64,000 nt of DNA from Verrucomicrobiota bacterium. Its GTDB lineage: Bacteria > Verrucomicrobiota > Verrucomicrobiia > Opitutales > Opitutaceae. Both the position numbers and the translations under genes were made by a program. The notes below the pieces were generated by a model, which searched no databases, was not told the DNA's origin, and saw only the letters and a list, made by a program, of their open reading frames with translations. Location: the NCBI GenBank assembly GCA_016222805.1, contig JACRQG010000032.1, positions 124,001 to 188,000 on the forward strand, in the 5' to 3' direction. Of the stretch, positions 45,704-58,329 are shown in pieces. Each line of letters begins with the position of its first letter. Position 1 is the first letter of the stretch.

Positions 45704-48418
45704 ATGGGGGTCGCCCGCAATTTAGTCCCGGGACTTTACGAGCAACTGATCGACTCCGAACTCGCAGAGGCGCTCGACGCCCAGCCAGAACTCAAGGCGT
45801 TTTTCGGCAAGCTCGACGACGAAGATGCTCCCCACGCCTACACGCAGTTCGTCTCCCAGCTTCTCGCACACGCGCTGCGCACGCGCAAACCGGAGGAACG
45901 TCTCCCGCTCGTCAATCGACTCATCACACTCATTTCCGCCACCGACGGGCTCGATTACCTCCAGCGTAGAACCCTCCTCGCCACAACTGAACCCCTTCTC
46001 CTCTCCCTTCAGTGCGTCGCCTCTGGCCAAACCGTCGCGCTCGGCCGACCGCAGACACCGCTCACCGCCAGCAGTCTCCTCACCGGTTCCCGCCACGATC
46101 CTCAACTTGAACACGAGCTGCGGCAAGAAATGGCTACTGCCGACCGGGTTGATATCCTTGTCGCTTTCATCAAGTGGACTGGCCTGCGTTTGCTTCAACC
46201 TGCGTTTGAAGTCCTCGCCGGTCGCGGTGTGCCAGTGCGGATCGTCACCACGTCCTACATGGGTGCTTCCGATCCCAACGCCATCGCTTGGCTCGCCGCC
46301 CGCCCCGGTTTCTCAGTAAAAGTTTCATACGACACGGAGCGCACGCGTCTACACGCCAAAGCGTACCACTTCCATCGTCGCAGCGGATTTTCCACCGGCT
46401 ACATCGGATCGGCGAACATGTCGCAGGCGGCCATGACCAGCGGCCTCGAGTGGACCATCAAAGTCACCGAGCAGGACCTGCCCCACATCCTCCAACGCTT
46501 TACCGCCGAGTTTTCCACCTACTGGGCCAGCCCTGACTTCGAAACCTACGACACCAGCCAAGCCACCCGCCTCTCCACCGCCATCCACCATGCCAAGACC
46601 GGCAACGACCCGAACAAATGCCGCTTCTTTGCTGACTTGCGTCCGCATCCGTTCCAAGAACGCATCCTCGAAGCGCTTGCCGCCGCGCGCGCTGCGGGCC
46701 AATTCCGAAACCTAGTCATCGCCGCTACTGGCACAGGCAAGACCGTTGTCGCCGGGTTCGATTACGTCCGCTTCGTTGCCCAAGCTACCGCCACTTCTCC
46801 CGGTGCCGCCGCGCCCGCACTCCTTTTTGTCGCTCACCGCAAAGAAATCCTCGAGCAGGCGCGCGACTGCTTCCGGACCCTTCTGCGCGACCCCAATTTC
46901 GGCGAACTCCTCATCGGCGGCGAACGTCCGCAAGACTGGCGCTATCTCTTCGCCTCGGTACAGAGCCTTCGATCCGCCGAGCCCTGGCATCACCACGGTG
47001 CCACTCACTACCCTTTTATCGTAATCGACGAGGCTCACCACAGTTCGGCCGACAGCTACCGACCGATTTTTGAGCATTACCAACCGGCCATCTTGCTCGG
47101 TCTCACTGCTACGCCGGAGCGCATGGACGGCACCTCGATCCTACCCGACTTTGGCGGTGAGTTTACCGCCGAAATCAGGCTCCCTGAGGCCCTCGAAGAA
47201 AAGCTGCTCTGCCCTTTCCATTATTTCGGCATCACCGATCCCGTTTCTCTTGCTGACGAACACTTCTGGAAAGCCGGCAAATACGACGTCGGTGCGCTTA
47301 CCACCGCTTACACCGGCGACGACATTCGCGCTCGCCAGCGCCTCGACGTCATCCTCTCCAGCCTTCGCCGCTACCAACCTGACCTTCGCCAAGTCCGTGC
47401 CGTTGGCTTTTGCGCCAGTGTGGACCACGCCAATTTCATGGCGGCCGCCTTTAAAGAGCAGGGCCTGCAGGCCGAAGTCATCGTCGGTGAAACGGTTCCC
47501 GACGTCCGCGCTGAACGTGTCCGTGATTTTCGCGCCGGTCGCCTGCCCTTTGTTTTCACCGTCGATGTTTTCAGCGAGGGCGTGGACGTTCCCGAGATCA
47601 ACCTCGTGATGTTCCTCCGCCCGACCGAGAGCCTCACCGTCTTTCTCCAACAACTCGGACGCGGCCTCCGTCACCATCGCGGCAAAGATTGTCTCACCGT
47701 CCTTGATTTTATCGGCCAGAGCCACCGTCGGTACCGCATCGATCGCAAATTTGCCGCCCTGCTGACTCGCGACCGACAGCGCATGGATCAGGAAGTCGAG
47801 AACGATTTCCCTCACCTACCGCCCGGCTGCAACATCCAACTCGAACGAATCGCCCGTGAACACGTCCTCGGCAACATTCGCGAAAATCTCAAGAACATCG
47901 GCACGCTTGTCACTGAAAGCATCGCGACCTTCGAACAAGATCACGGCTGCGCACCGACCTTCGCCAACTTCGTTCGCGCCACCGGCATATCGCCGCTTAC
48001 GCTTCTGAAGAACAAGACCTGGTCCGAATGGAAGGCCCTCGCTCGCCATGGCATCCTTCCCACCGACCCTGACCTCAAGGCCTGCCGCCAAGCCCACCGC
48101 CGCATCCTTCTGCGCACCGACCCGACCGCGCTCGCGCAACTCTCTGCTTTCGCGAGTAGCGAAAGTGCCGCAGGCGCCACCGACGGCCATTCTGGCGAAG
48201 CTGAAGATATCCGCTTGCACTATCTTCTGTGGGGCAAGAAAGGCGGTGATATCGGCGTGACCACCGTCGGTGAATCACTGGCGAAATGGCGCCGCAACCC
48301 AACCGCCCTACGCGATCTCGGCGAGATCGTTGAGCACGTTCAACGGCAGCACGCCTATCCAACCCCATTGCTTCAGTTTCCCTTCCCCTGTCGGTTTCAC
48401 CTTCATGCCGCCTACTGA
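45704..48418 (+). CDS. PLD-nuclease/DEAD-box helicase, stopped early (lacks DUF3427 end)
   Basis: 904 residues to the first stop. N-terminal segment GLYEQLIDSELAEALD, a phospholipase D-like domain (about 120-280, RLHAKAYHF with the HxK motif near 215 and GYIGSANMS), then superfamily 2 helicase motifs: AATGTGKTVV (Walker A, about 340), IDEAHH (about 442), LTATPERMDG, VFSEGVDVPEIN and QQLGRGLRHH. The family normally ends in a DUF3427 domain; here the TGA at 48416-48418 cuts it right after FPCRFHLHAAY. The rest is still present downstream (next entry). Base composition is visibly less GC-rich and codons less biased than in neighbouring genes, a sign of transfer. Such proteins occur in defence islands; the exact role is unknown. 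Confidence 0.85.
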   Translation: MGVARNLVPGLYEQLIDSELAEALDAQPELKAFFGKLDDEDAPHAYTQFVSQLLAHALRTRKPEERLPLVNRLITLISATDGLDYLQRRTLLATTEPLLLSLQCVASGQTVALGRPQTPLTASSLLTGSRHDPQLEHELRQEMATADRVDILVAFIKWTGLRLLQPAFEVLAGRGVPVRIVTTSYMGASDPNAIAWLAARPGFSVKVSYDTERTRLHAKAYHFHRRSGFSTGYIGSANMSQAAMTSGLEWTIKVTEQDLPHILQRFTAEFSTYWASPDFETYDTSQATRLSTAIHHAKTGNDPNKCRFFADLRPHPFQERILEALAAARAAGQFRNLVIAATGTGKTVVAGFDYVRFVAQATATSPGAAAPALLFVAHRKEILEQARDCFRTLLRDPNFGELLIGGERPQDWRYLFASVQSLRSAEPWHHHGATHYPFIVIDEAHHSSADSYRPIFEHYQPAILLGLTATPERMDGTSILPDFGGEFTAEIRLPEALEEKLLCPFHYFGITDPVSLADEHFWKAGKYDVGALTTAYTGDDIRARQRLDVILSSLRRYQPDLRQVRAVGFCASVDHANFMAAAFKEQGLQAEVIVGETVPDVRAERVRDFRAGRLPFVFTVDVFSEGVDVPEINLVMFLRPTESLTVFLQQLGRGLRHHRGKDCLTVLDFIGQSHRRYRIDRKFAALLTRDRQRMDQEVENDFPHLPPGCNIQLERIAREHVLGNIRENLKNIGTLVTESIATFEQDHGCAPTFANFVRATGISPLTLLKNKTWSEWKALARHGILPTDPDLKACRQAHRRILLRTDPTALAQLSAFASSESAAGATDGHSGEAEDIRLHYLLWGKKGGDIGVTTVGESLAKWRRNPTALRDLGEIVEHVQRQHAYPTPLLQFPFPCRFHLHAAY

Positions 48419-48831
48419 ACCTCCGAGATCAAAGCCGCACTCGGTCTTTGCACTCTGGAAAAACCGGGTCCGACCGGCGTCGGAGTGTTTCACGCTGAAA
48501 GCCACAAATGCTACGTGCATTTAGTGACATTTCGGAAATCGGAGCAGGATTTTTCGCCCACGACCCAGTATCGCGACTACCCAATCAGTCGCACGCAGCT
48601 GCACTGGGAAAGCCAGTCCACTACCACGCAAGACAGCCCCACCGGACAGAATCTCCTGCAGTTTAAGGAGCGCGGTTACACCATCCTCTTCTTTGCACGG
48701 CTGGAGAAGAGAATTGAGGACGCACCAGCTCCGTTTATCTTCCTGCAGATGGAAACCGCCCTATCTCAATCGTGTGGGAACTAGCCCACCCAATCCCCGC
48801 TGCGTTATTTGAAGAGGCGCGGGCCGTGTGA
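48419..48831 (+). pseudogene. Detached DUF3427 C-terminus of the helicase, frameshifted
   Basis: Directly after the stop, the same frame continues TSEIKAALGLCTLEKPGPTG, FRKSEQDFSPTTQYRDYPIS and LHWESQSTTTQDSPTGQ, clear DUF3427 signatures. Near 48745-48750 the frame changes: the family's terminal PISIVWELAHPIPAALFEEA is found in the -1 frame, running to the TGA at 48829-48831, while the original frame ends at 48783. So there are two lesions, a nonsense codon and a small deletion or frameshift that removed part of the segment before DGNRP. Confidence 0.8.
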
Positions 48832-48928
48832 GCCCGATCCCCAAGGTCTGACATCATTCGGAGTATTCTGTCGGTTACCTATCCCTTCACGCCCTTGGCG
48901 GCTCGGCGCGGGTTGTTTCTCTCGCTGC

Positions 48929-48954
48929 GCGCGGCGGGGTCGCCGCGCCTACAG
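48929..48954. repeat. GCGCGGCG hairpin + CTACAGG repeat, copy 2 (inverted)
   Basis: GCGCGGCG (48929-48936), loop GGGT, CGCCGCGC (48941-48948), then CTACAGG: the reverse complement of copy 1. It sits at the 3' end of the vapC-like gene. Confidence 0.65.
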
Positions 48955-49362
48955 GGGTTTCAACCAAGTAATCTGAATCTCCGTCTCTAGCACCTTGAAT
49001 TCCGGATCGCCCGTGACCAGGTCGGCCTTCTTCTCCTTCGCCAACGCTGCCGCCAGCGCATCGGCCAGGCTCAGGCGGTGGCGGGCTTTGAACACCGCCG
49101 CCTGACGGGCGAGCTTCAGGTCGTCACCGATGCCGACGATGTCGATGGGCAGGGAGGCGATGACGCGGGCGTGCTCCTCGGCCGCCTCCTGGGAAACCTC
49201 GCGCATCGTGCTGTAGTAGATCTCGGCCCAGTTGATCGATGTCAGGTAAAGCCGGTACCGGTCGCGGCTCGCCTGGTGGAGGATTTCCTCGACCGCCGCC
49301 GCCGCCGGCTCGTCCTCGAAGAAGGCCAGCAGTGCCCAGCTATCCAGCACCTTGCCTGCCAT
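48949..49362 (-). CDS. vapC: VapC-type PIN-domain toxin
   Basis: 137 residues. PIN ribonuclease fold: LDSWALLAFFEDEP with the first acidic residue at Asp7, NWAEIYYS with Glu, LSLADALAAALA with Asp, and the final LVTGDPEFKVLE with Asp, giving the usual acidic quartet that holds Mg. Toxins of this family cleave RNA when free of antitoxin. The ATG shares one base with the antitoxin stop (TGATG). No damage visible, so this pair should be active. Confidence 0.92.
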   Translation of the reverse strand: MAGKVLDSWALLAFFEDEPAAAAVEEILHQASRDRYRLYLTSINWAEIYYSTMREVSQEAAEEHARVIASLPIDIVGIGDDLKLARQAAVFKARHRLSLADALAAALAKEKKADLVTGDPEFKVLETEIQITWLKPL

Positions 49363-49607
49363 CAGACGGCCCTCTCCTGTTTGCGATCCTGCAGCATCGC
49401 CTTCATCACTCCGCGGCCCTTCAACGAGCCGCGCAGGCTCCGGAGGTACGCGCGCGTGATGGGGCGGATCAGGATGCCCTCCGGCGTGATCGAAACCGAG
49501 GCTCTGGTGCCCTTTTCAATCTGGAATTCCCGGCGCAGTCGCGCCGGGATCACCACCTGGCCCTTAGTGGTGAACTGGACGGTTTCGGCCGCCGGTGTGG
49601 TAGTCAT
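49362..49607 (-). CDS. vapB: AbrB/VapB-type antitoxin
   Basis: 81 residues. SpoVT/AbrB swapped-hairpin DNA-binding domain: TVQFTTKGQVVIPARLRREF, QIEKGTRASVSITPEGILIR (about 8-50), then a C-terminal tail (LRGSLKGRGVMKAMLQDRK) that would wrap the PIN toxin. The ATG at 49607 gives the expected family start; longer frames upstream lie in repeats. Likely represses its own operon. Confidence 0.9.
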   Translation of the reverse strand: MTTTPAAETVQFTTKGQVVIPARLRREFQIEKGTRASVSITPEGILIRPITRAYLRSLRGSLKGRGVMKAMLQDRKQERAV

Positions 49608-49708
49608 GGTCAAATGGCATACGTGCTTCGCTTGGTAAGCCAAGAAAGGAAAGTAAGCCACAGCAGTGGAAGGACAGCTTGCACGGCCACGGCCGCCCGA
49701 CGTACGCC

Positions 49709-49979
49709 TCCCGCTCGCACGAGGATTCGCCTGCCCGGATTGGCGTGAGTGTGTCTGGATCCCTGAACCGAAGAAAGGCAGTTGAACCACGGATGAACGC
49801 GGTTGGACACGGATAAGGCCGGACTTCCGAAGGCTCCCCAACTCACCTGCCAGAGGAAGGTCCCGGCACCGGTGAATCCGTGTGTAGCGGTGTCCATCCG
49901 TGGTTAAAGGGTCCTGGTCTGTAGTTGTACTGCGGAATCCAGGCAGAAACCTCGTGGCTTCCCGCTCGCACGAGGATTC
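49709..49979. repeat. 20-bp direct repeats flanking the long palindrome
   Basis: TCCCGCTCGCACGAGGATTC occurs at 49709-49728 and 49960-49979, both on the plus strand; the second copy also pairs with CCTCGTG just upstream to form a 7-bp hairpin. The long palindrome 49785-49905 lies between them. Confidence 0.6.
49785..49905. repeat. Long-palindrome repeat AACCACGGATG...CATCCGTGGTT
   Basis: 11-bp perfect terminal inverted repeats, AACCACGGATG and CATCCGTGGTT, with further pairing inside (GGACACGGAT and ATCCGTGTGT), 121 bp in all. Best copy of the family also seen at 2469-2540 and 35576-35701. Confidence 0.7.
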
Positions 49980-50161
49980 TTCTGCTCGTTTTGGCTCACG
50001 CCAAGGTTCAGGCAGGAAATCCGGATCCGCCGAAGTCTGACCCGGTCTTCTTTGCGCTCTTCGCGGCTTTGCGTGATCCTTCCGTTTGAGAGCCAGGCGC
50101 TACGAAGCGCTGCAATGCTGCCGCGACGACCTCGCCGCGCCCACAGCAACTCGAGGTTCCT

Positions 50162-50247
50162 GAGTGTCGTAAGTTGGACCGCACGTTCCGGAACACACCC
50201 CGGCGCTGGCGCGCCACCCCTCTGCCAGAGGGGATCTCGGGCAGACG
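50162..50247 (+). repeat. GTGTCGTAAGTTGGACCGCA repeat, copy A
   Basis: The unit starts GTGTCGTAAGTTGGACCGCA, continues through ACACACCCCGGCG, and ends with the hairpin CCCCTCTGCCAGAGGGG and ATCTCGGGCAGACG. Copy B at 50401-50484 is nearly the same; an inverted partial copy is at 43798-43845. Confidence 0.65.
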
Positions 50248-50357
50248 ACGCTCCACAAACGTCACCCTCCGACTTTTCGCCTTTTTTCGCTCCTTTCGGC
50301 TAGTTGACCGGCCCTTCGCGGTCTTGGCGGCTTTGCGTGAGCCACATCTTCCGCTGC

Positions 50358-50383
50358 GCGCGGCGGGGTCGCCGCGCCTACAG
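50358..50383. repeat. GCGCGGCG hairpin + CTACAGG repeat, copy 3
   Basis: GCGCGGCG (50358-50365), loop GGGT, CGCCGCGC (50370-50377), CTACAGG: same orientation and sequence as copy 2 at 48929. Confidence 0.65.
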
Positions 50384-50400
50384 GGAGCCGGAGGTTTCGG

Positions 50401-50484
50401 AGTGTCGTAAGTTGGACCGCACGTTCTGAAACACACCCCGGCGCGGCGCGCCAGCCCTCTGCCGGAGGGGATCTCGGGCAGACG
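50401..50484 (+). repeat. GTGTCGTAAGTTGGACCGCA repeat, copy B
   Basis: Second copy of the 50162-50247 unit, about 240 bp downstream. It differs by a few substitutions (CCGGAGGGG in place of CCAGAGGGG), so the stretch is a partial tandem duplication. Confidence 0.65.
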
Positions 50485-50603
50485 CCTCTCCTCAAACGGC
50501 ACCCTCCGACCTTCTCGACCTTTTTCGCGCCGTTCGGCCAGTTGACGCCGGCGACCACGAGAACGGACGTTGCCCGGAGGACTGACGCGGGCATGCTGCC
50601 GCC

Positions 50604-51467
50604 ATGCCCCCGCTTTCCTGCCCCCGCAGCGCGGCCGTCCTGCTCGGGTTGATCCTCCCGGTCTTAATCGACGCCCAGGTGCCGCCGGCGAAAGCCCCGG
50701 CGCGGCCGCCGATCACCGACGAAGCCGCGGCAGCCGCGCGCTACACCGCCGCCGACTGGCGGTTGATCTGGAGCGATGAGTTTGATCGTCCCGGCGCACC
50801 GGACTCGGCGAAGTGGGGCTACGAGCACGGTCGGGTGCGGAATCGCGAGGCGCAGTTCTACACGCGGGATCGCCGGGAGAATGCGCGGGTCGAGGGCGGC
50901 CATCTTATCCTCACCGCCCGCCGCGAACCGTGGCAGGGCGCGGCGATCACCTCGGCCAGCGTGGTCTCGGAAGGGAAGTTCTCATTCCAGTACGGCAAGC
51001 TGGAGATTCGCGCCCGGATCCCCACCGGGCGCGGCACCTGGCCAGCCCTCTGGTTGCTCGGCACCAATCACCGGACCGCCGGTTGGCCGCGTTGCGGGGA
51101 AATCGACCTCATGGAGAATGTCGGCTACGATCCCGACCGCGTGCACTTCACCGTGCACACGCAGGCCTTCAACCATACGAAGCACACCGGCGTAGGCCGC
51201 GCGATCACGCTCCCCCGCCCTTACGAGAACTTTCACGTCTACGGATTGATTTGGACGGCGGAGCGGATCGAGTTCTTCTGCGATGGCCGAAAGGTGCACG
51301 AGTTTCACAACGACGGGCAGGGACCCGACCACTGGCCGTTTGATCAGCCCTTCTACCTGTTGCTGAACCTCGCCATCGGCGGCGACTGGGGCGGGCAGAA
51401 GGGCATCGACGAGACGATCTTCCCGGTGGAATACCGGATCGATTACGTGCGGGTGTGGCAGCGCTGA
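50604..51467 (+). CDS. Secreted GH16 family beta-glucanase (laminarinase-like)
   Basis: 287 residues. Signal peptide CPRSAAVLLGLILPVLIDAQ, short linker, then a complete GH16 jelly-roll (about 50-287): LIWSDEFDRPGAPDSAKWGY, FSFQYGKLEIRARIPTGRG, WPALWLLG, and the catalytic CGEIDLMENVG (ExDxxE, about 165) with nucleophile and acid/base Glu. It ends YRIDYVRVWQR. These enzymes cut beta-1,3/1,4-glucans or related polysaccharides outside the cytoplasm; the CGEIDLMEN form fits laminarinases. Convergent with gltD. Confidence 0.92.
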   Translation: MPPLSCPRSAAVLLGLILPVLIDAQVPPAKAPARPPITDEAAAAARYTAADWRLIWSDEFDRPGAPDSAKWGYEHGRVRNREAQFYTRDRRENARVEGGHLILTARREPWQGAAITSASVVSEGKFSFQYGKLEIRARIPTGRGTWPALWLLGTNHRTAGWPRCGEIDLMENVGYDPDRVHFTVHTQAFNHTKHTGVGRAITLPRPYENFHVYGLIWTAERIEFFCDGRKVHEFHNDGQGPDHWPFDQPFYLLLNLAIGGDWGGQKGIDETIFPVEYRIDYVRVWQR

Positions 51468-51537
51468 TCGGCGGGCGGACCCGGCGGGCGCGGAGGCAGG
51501 GCGCGGGGCGGGGTCACCCCACCCGCAGGGACGCTCG

Positions 51538-53034
51538 TTACGGCAGATCGGTATAGCCCATCAGGTAGCGATCGCACTCGCGGGCCGCGCCGCGACCCTC
51601 GTTGATCGCCCAGACGACGAGGCTCTGGCCGCGGCGGCAGTCGCCGGCGGCGAACACGCCCTTCAGGTTGGTCGTGTACTTCTCGTGCTCGGCCCTGATG
51701 TTGGAGCGGGCATCGGTCTCGAGGCCGATGTCCTTGAGCAGCGTCTGTTCGGGCCCGAGGAACCCCATGGCGAGCAGCACGAGCTGCGCGGGGCGCGTCT
51801 TCTCGGTGCCGGGGACTTCCTTGGGGATGAACTGGCCCTTGTCGTTCTTCTCCCACTTCACCTCGACGGTCACGAGTTCCTTCACCTGGCCCTGGGCGTC
51901 GCCGACGAACTTCTTCACCGTGGTGAGATAGGTGCGCGGATCCGCGCCATACTTGGCGGCCGCCTCCTCCTGACCGTAATCGACCTTGAGGGTCTTGGGC
52001 CATTCCGGCCAGGGATTGTCGGGCTGCCGCTCAAGGGGAGGCTTGGGCAGAATCTCGATTTGGGCGACGCTCTTGCAGCCGTGCCGGAGGGAGGTGCCGA
52101 CGCAATCGGTGCCGGTGTCGCCGCCGCCGATGACCACGACGTCCTTGCCGCGCGCGTGGATCGGGGACTGGTCAGTGCCGGCGCCGAGGAGGGCCCGCGT
52201 GTTGGCGGTGAGAAATTCCATCGCGAAGTGCACGCCCTTCAGCTGGCGGCCCTCGATGGGGAGGTCGCGAGGCTGGGTGGCGCCGGTGCAGATGACGGTG
52301 GCGTCGTACTCCTTGAGGAAGATCTGCGGCTCCACGTTGTCGTGCTCGCCGGAGCCGACGCTGGCGTTGCAGATGAACTTGATGCCCTCCTGCTCGAGCA
52401 GCTTGATGCGGCGGAGGACGACCTCCTGCTTGTCGAGCTTCATGTTAGGGATGCCGTACATCAGCAGGCCGCCCGGGCGGTCGGCACGCTCGAAGACGGT
52501 CACGCTGTGACCGGCCCGGTTGAGCTGGGCGGCGGCGGCGAGCCCGGCGGGGCCGGAACCGATGATCGCGACGCGTTTGCCGGTGCGGGCCCGGGGCGTC
52601 TCGGGCAGCACCCAGCCCTCCTCCCAGCCCTTGTCGATGATGGTGGCCTCGATGTTCTTGATCGTGACCGGCGGGTTGATGATGCCGAGGGTGCAGGAGC
52701 CTTCGCACGGGGCGGGGCAGACGCGGCCGGTGAACTCGGGGAAGTTGTTCGTCTTGTGGAGCCGTTCCAGGGCCTCCTTCCAGAGGCCGCGGTAGACGAG
52801 GTCGTTCCACTCCGGGATGAGATTATTGATCGGGCAGCCGCTCGCCATGCCGCCGATCAGCCGGCCGGTGTGGCAGAACGGGATGCCGCAATCCATGCAG
52901 CGAGCCCCCTGCTGGCGGAGCTTCTTCTCTTCCAGGTGGGGGTGAAATTCCTTCCAGTCCTTGATGCGCTCGGTGGGCGTGCGATCGACGGGAAGTTCGC
53001 GCAGGTACTCGATGAAGCCAGTTGGTTTGCCCAT
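51538..53034 (-). CDS. gltD: Glutamate synthase small subunit
   Basis: 498 residues. Supplies electrons from NAD(P)H through FAD and Fe-S clusters to GltB. The N-terminal Fe-S region has [12 protein letters not shown] and [18 protein letters not shown]; two nucleotide-binding motifs follow, [20 protein letters not shown] (about 150) and [20 protein letters not shown] (about 290). It ends with the usual [20 protein letters not shown] and a short tail. Directly downstream of gltB (67 bp), so one operon. Role: ammonia assimilation with glutamine synthetase. Confidence 0.95.
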   Translation of the reverse strand: MGKPTGFIEYLRELPVDRTPTERIKDWKEFHPHLEEKKLRQQGARCMDCGIPFCHTGRLIGGMASGCPINNLIPEWNDLVYRGLWKEALERLHKTNNFPEFTGRVCPAPCEGSCTLGIINPPVTIKNIEATIIDKGWEEGWVLPETPRARTGKRVAIIGSGPAGLAAAAQLNRAGHSVTVFERADRPGGLLMYGIPNMKLDKQEVVLRRIKLLEQEGIKFICNASVGSGEHDNVEPQIFLKEYDATVICTGATQPRDLPIEGRQLKGVHFAMEFLTANTRALLGAGTDQSPIHARGKDVVVIGGGDTGTDCVGTSLRHGCKSVAQIEILPKPPLERQPDNPWPEWPKTLKVDYGQEEAAAKYGADPRTYLTTVKKFVGDAQGQVKELVTVEVKWEKNDKGQFIPKEVPGTEKTRPAQLVLLAMGFLGPEQTLLKDIGLETDARSNIRAEHEKYTTNLKGVFAAGDCRRGQSLVVWAINEGRGAARECDRYLMGYTDLP

Positions 53035-53101
53035 GGGAAGGGAAGAAGGGTGTGAGGGAGAGGGAGGGGGCGGGAGGGAGGAAGTGGCGGCGCGCTCCGC
53101 A

Positions 53102-57766
<4,665 letters not shown>

Positions 57767-57828
57767 GTCGTCGGGAAAGGGAGGGTCGGCGGAGGCGGAG
57801 GTGGGAGCGAAGCGTGGGAGGTAAGCAC

Positions 57829-57863
57829 AAAAAAGGCCGTTCTCGTCATCTGCGAGAGCGGCC
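57829..57863 (-). terminator. Intrinsic terminator between glutaredoxin and gltB
   Basis: On the minus strand an 11-bp stem (GGCCGCTCTCG with CGAGAACGGCC, one G-T pair) closes a 7-nt loop and runs straight into six T (A-run 57829-57834). It ends the glutaredoxin transcript, about 63 bp before the gltB start, so it may also act as an attenuator for gltBD. Confidence 0.85.
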
Positions 57864-57903
57864 CGTGGAAAGTAGTTTGGCGGAGAGCTCTCTCAGCGAC
57901 TGG

Positions 57904-58239
57904 TTAGAAGAAGCGGATCGTTTTGGTGGCCATTTTGGCGTGCTCGTCGTCCGAGCAACCCGCATTCGTCGGGACGTCCACGGGGACGTCCACCGGTTTG
58001 ACCAGGTCGTTGCTCAGCAGGTAGTTTTCCACTTCCTCGCCGGAGACATCGGCGAGCATGACCCCGTCGATCTCGACGCAGGGGGAAAGGGGCTGGCCGG
58101 ACTTGCGCACCATCTCCGCGTAGTTGTCGCGGTTGTTGATGATGTCGATGTCGTCGAACGGCAGATTGTGTTTCCGCAGGATCGCGCGGACACCGTTGGA
58201 CCAGCCACAATGAGGCTTCAAGTAGGCTTTGATCTTCAT
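57904..58239 (-). CDS. Glutaredoxin-like protein (CxxS active site)
   Basis: 111 residues. Thioredoxin fold with KPHCGWSNGVRAILRKHNLP at the start: the active site is C-G-W-S, so only one redox cysteine is available, as in monothiol glutaredoxins. LSPCVEIDGVMLADVSGEEV is the cis-proline/glutathione region. An unusual tail (NAGCSDDEHAKMATKTIRFF) adds another Cys. It could reduce glutathione mixed disulfides or carry an Fe-S cluster. It precedes gltBD on the same strand but the terminator separates them. Confidence 0.85.
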   Translation of the reverse strand: MKIKAYLKPHCGWSNGVRAILRKHNLPFDDIDIINNRDNYAEMVRKSGQPLSPCVEIDGVMLADVSGEEVENYLLSNDLVKPVDVPVDVPTNAGCSDDEHAKMATKTIRFF

Positions 58240-58329
58240 TCGGTGAACGTGGGCGTGGGCAAAATCGGCGCAAGGTAAAGGGCTGGATTTTCCGCGATCA
58301 AGCGCCGTTTTGAAAAAGTTTCCTGCCAG

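Larger units (their letters stand above)
49608..50603. other. One-kilobase gene-free repeat field
   Basis: No credible gene. It is packed with repeats: a 20-bp direct repeat TCCCGCTCGCACGAGGATTC at 49709 and 49960, the long palindrome 49785-49905, boilerplate GCGGCTTTGCGTGA at 50050 and 50312, the GC hairpin at 50358, and two copies about 240 bp apart of the ACACACCCCGGCG unit. All short frames are made of these. Confidence 0.7.

Noticed and set aside
48416-48418. UGA in the helicase as selenocysteine
   Set aside because: The position is not a redox site, no SECIS-like hairpin follows, and a second frameshift shows simple decay.
43313-50603. CRISPR array in the repeat-rich island
   Set aside because: The repeats are unevenly spaced, of several types and partly inverted; there is no regular repeat-spacer ladder and no cas gene.
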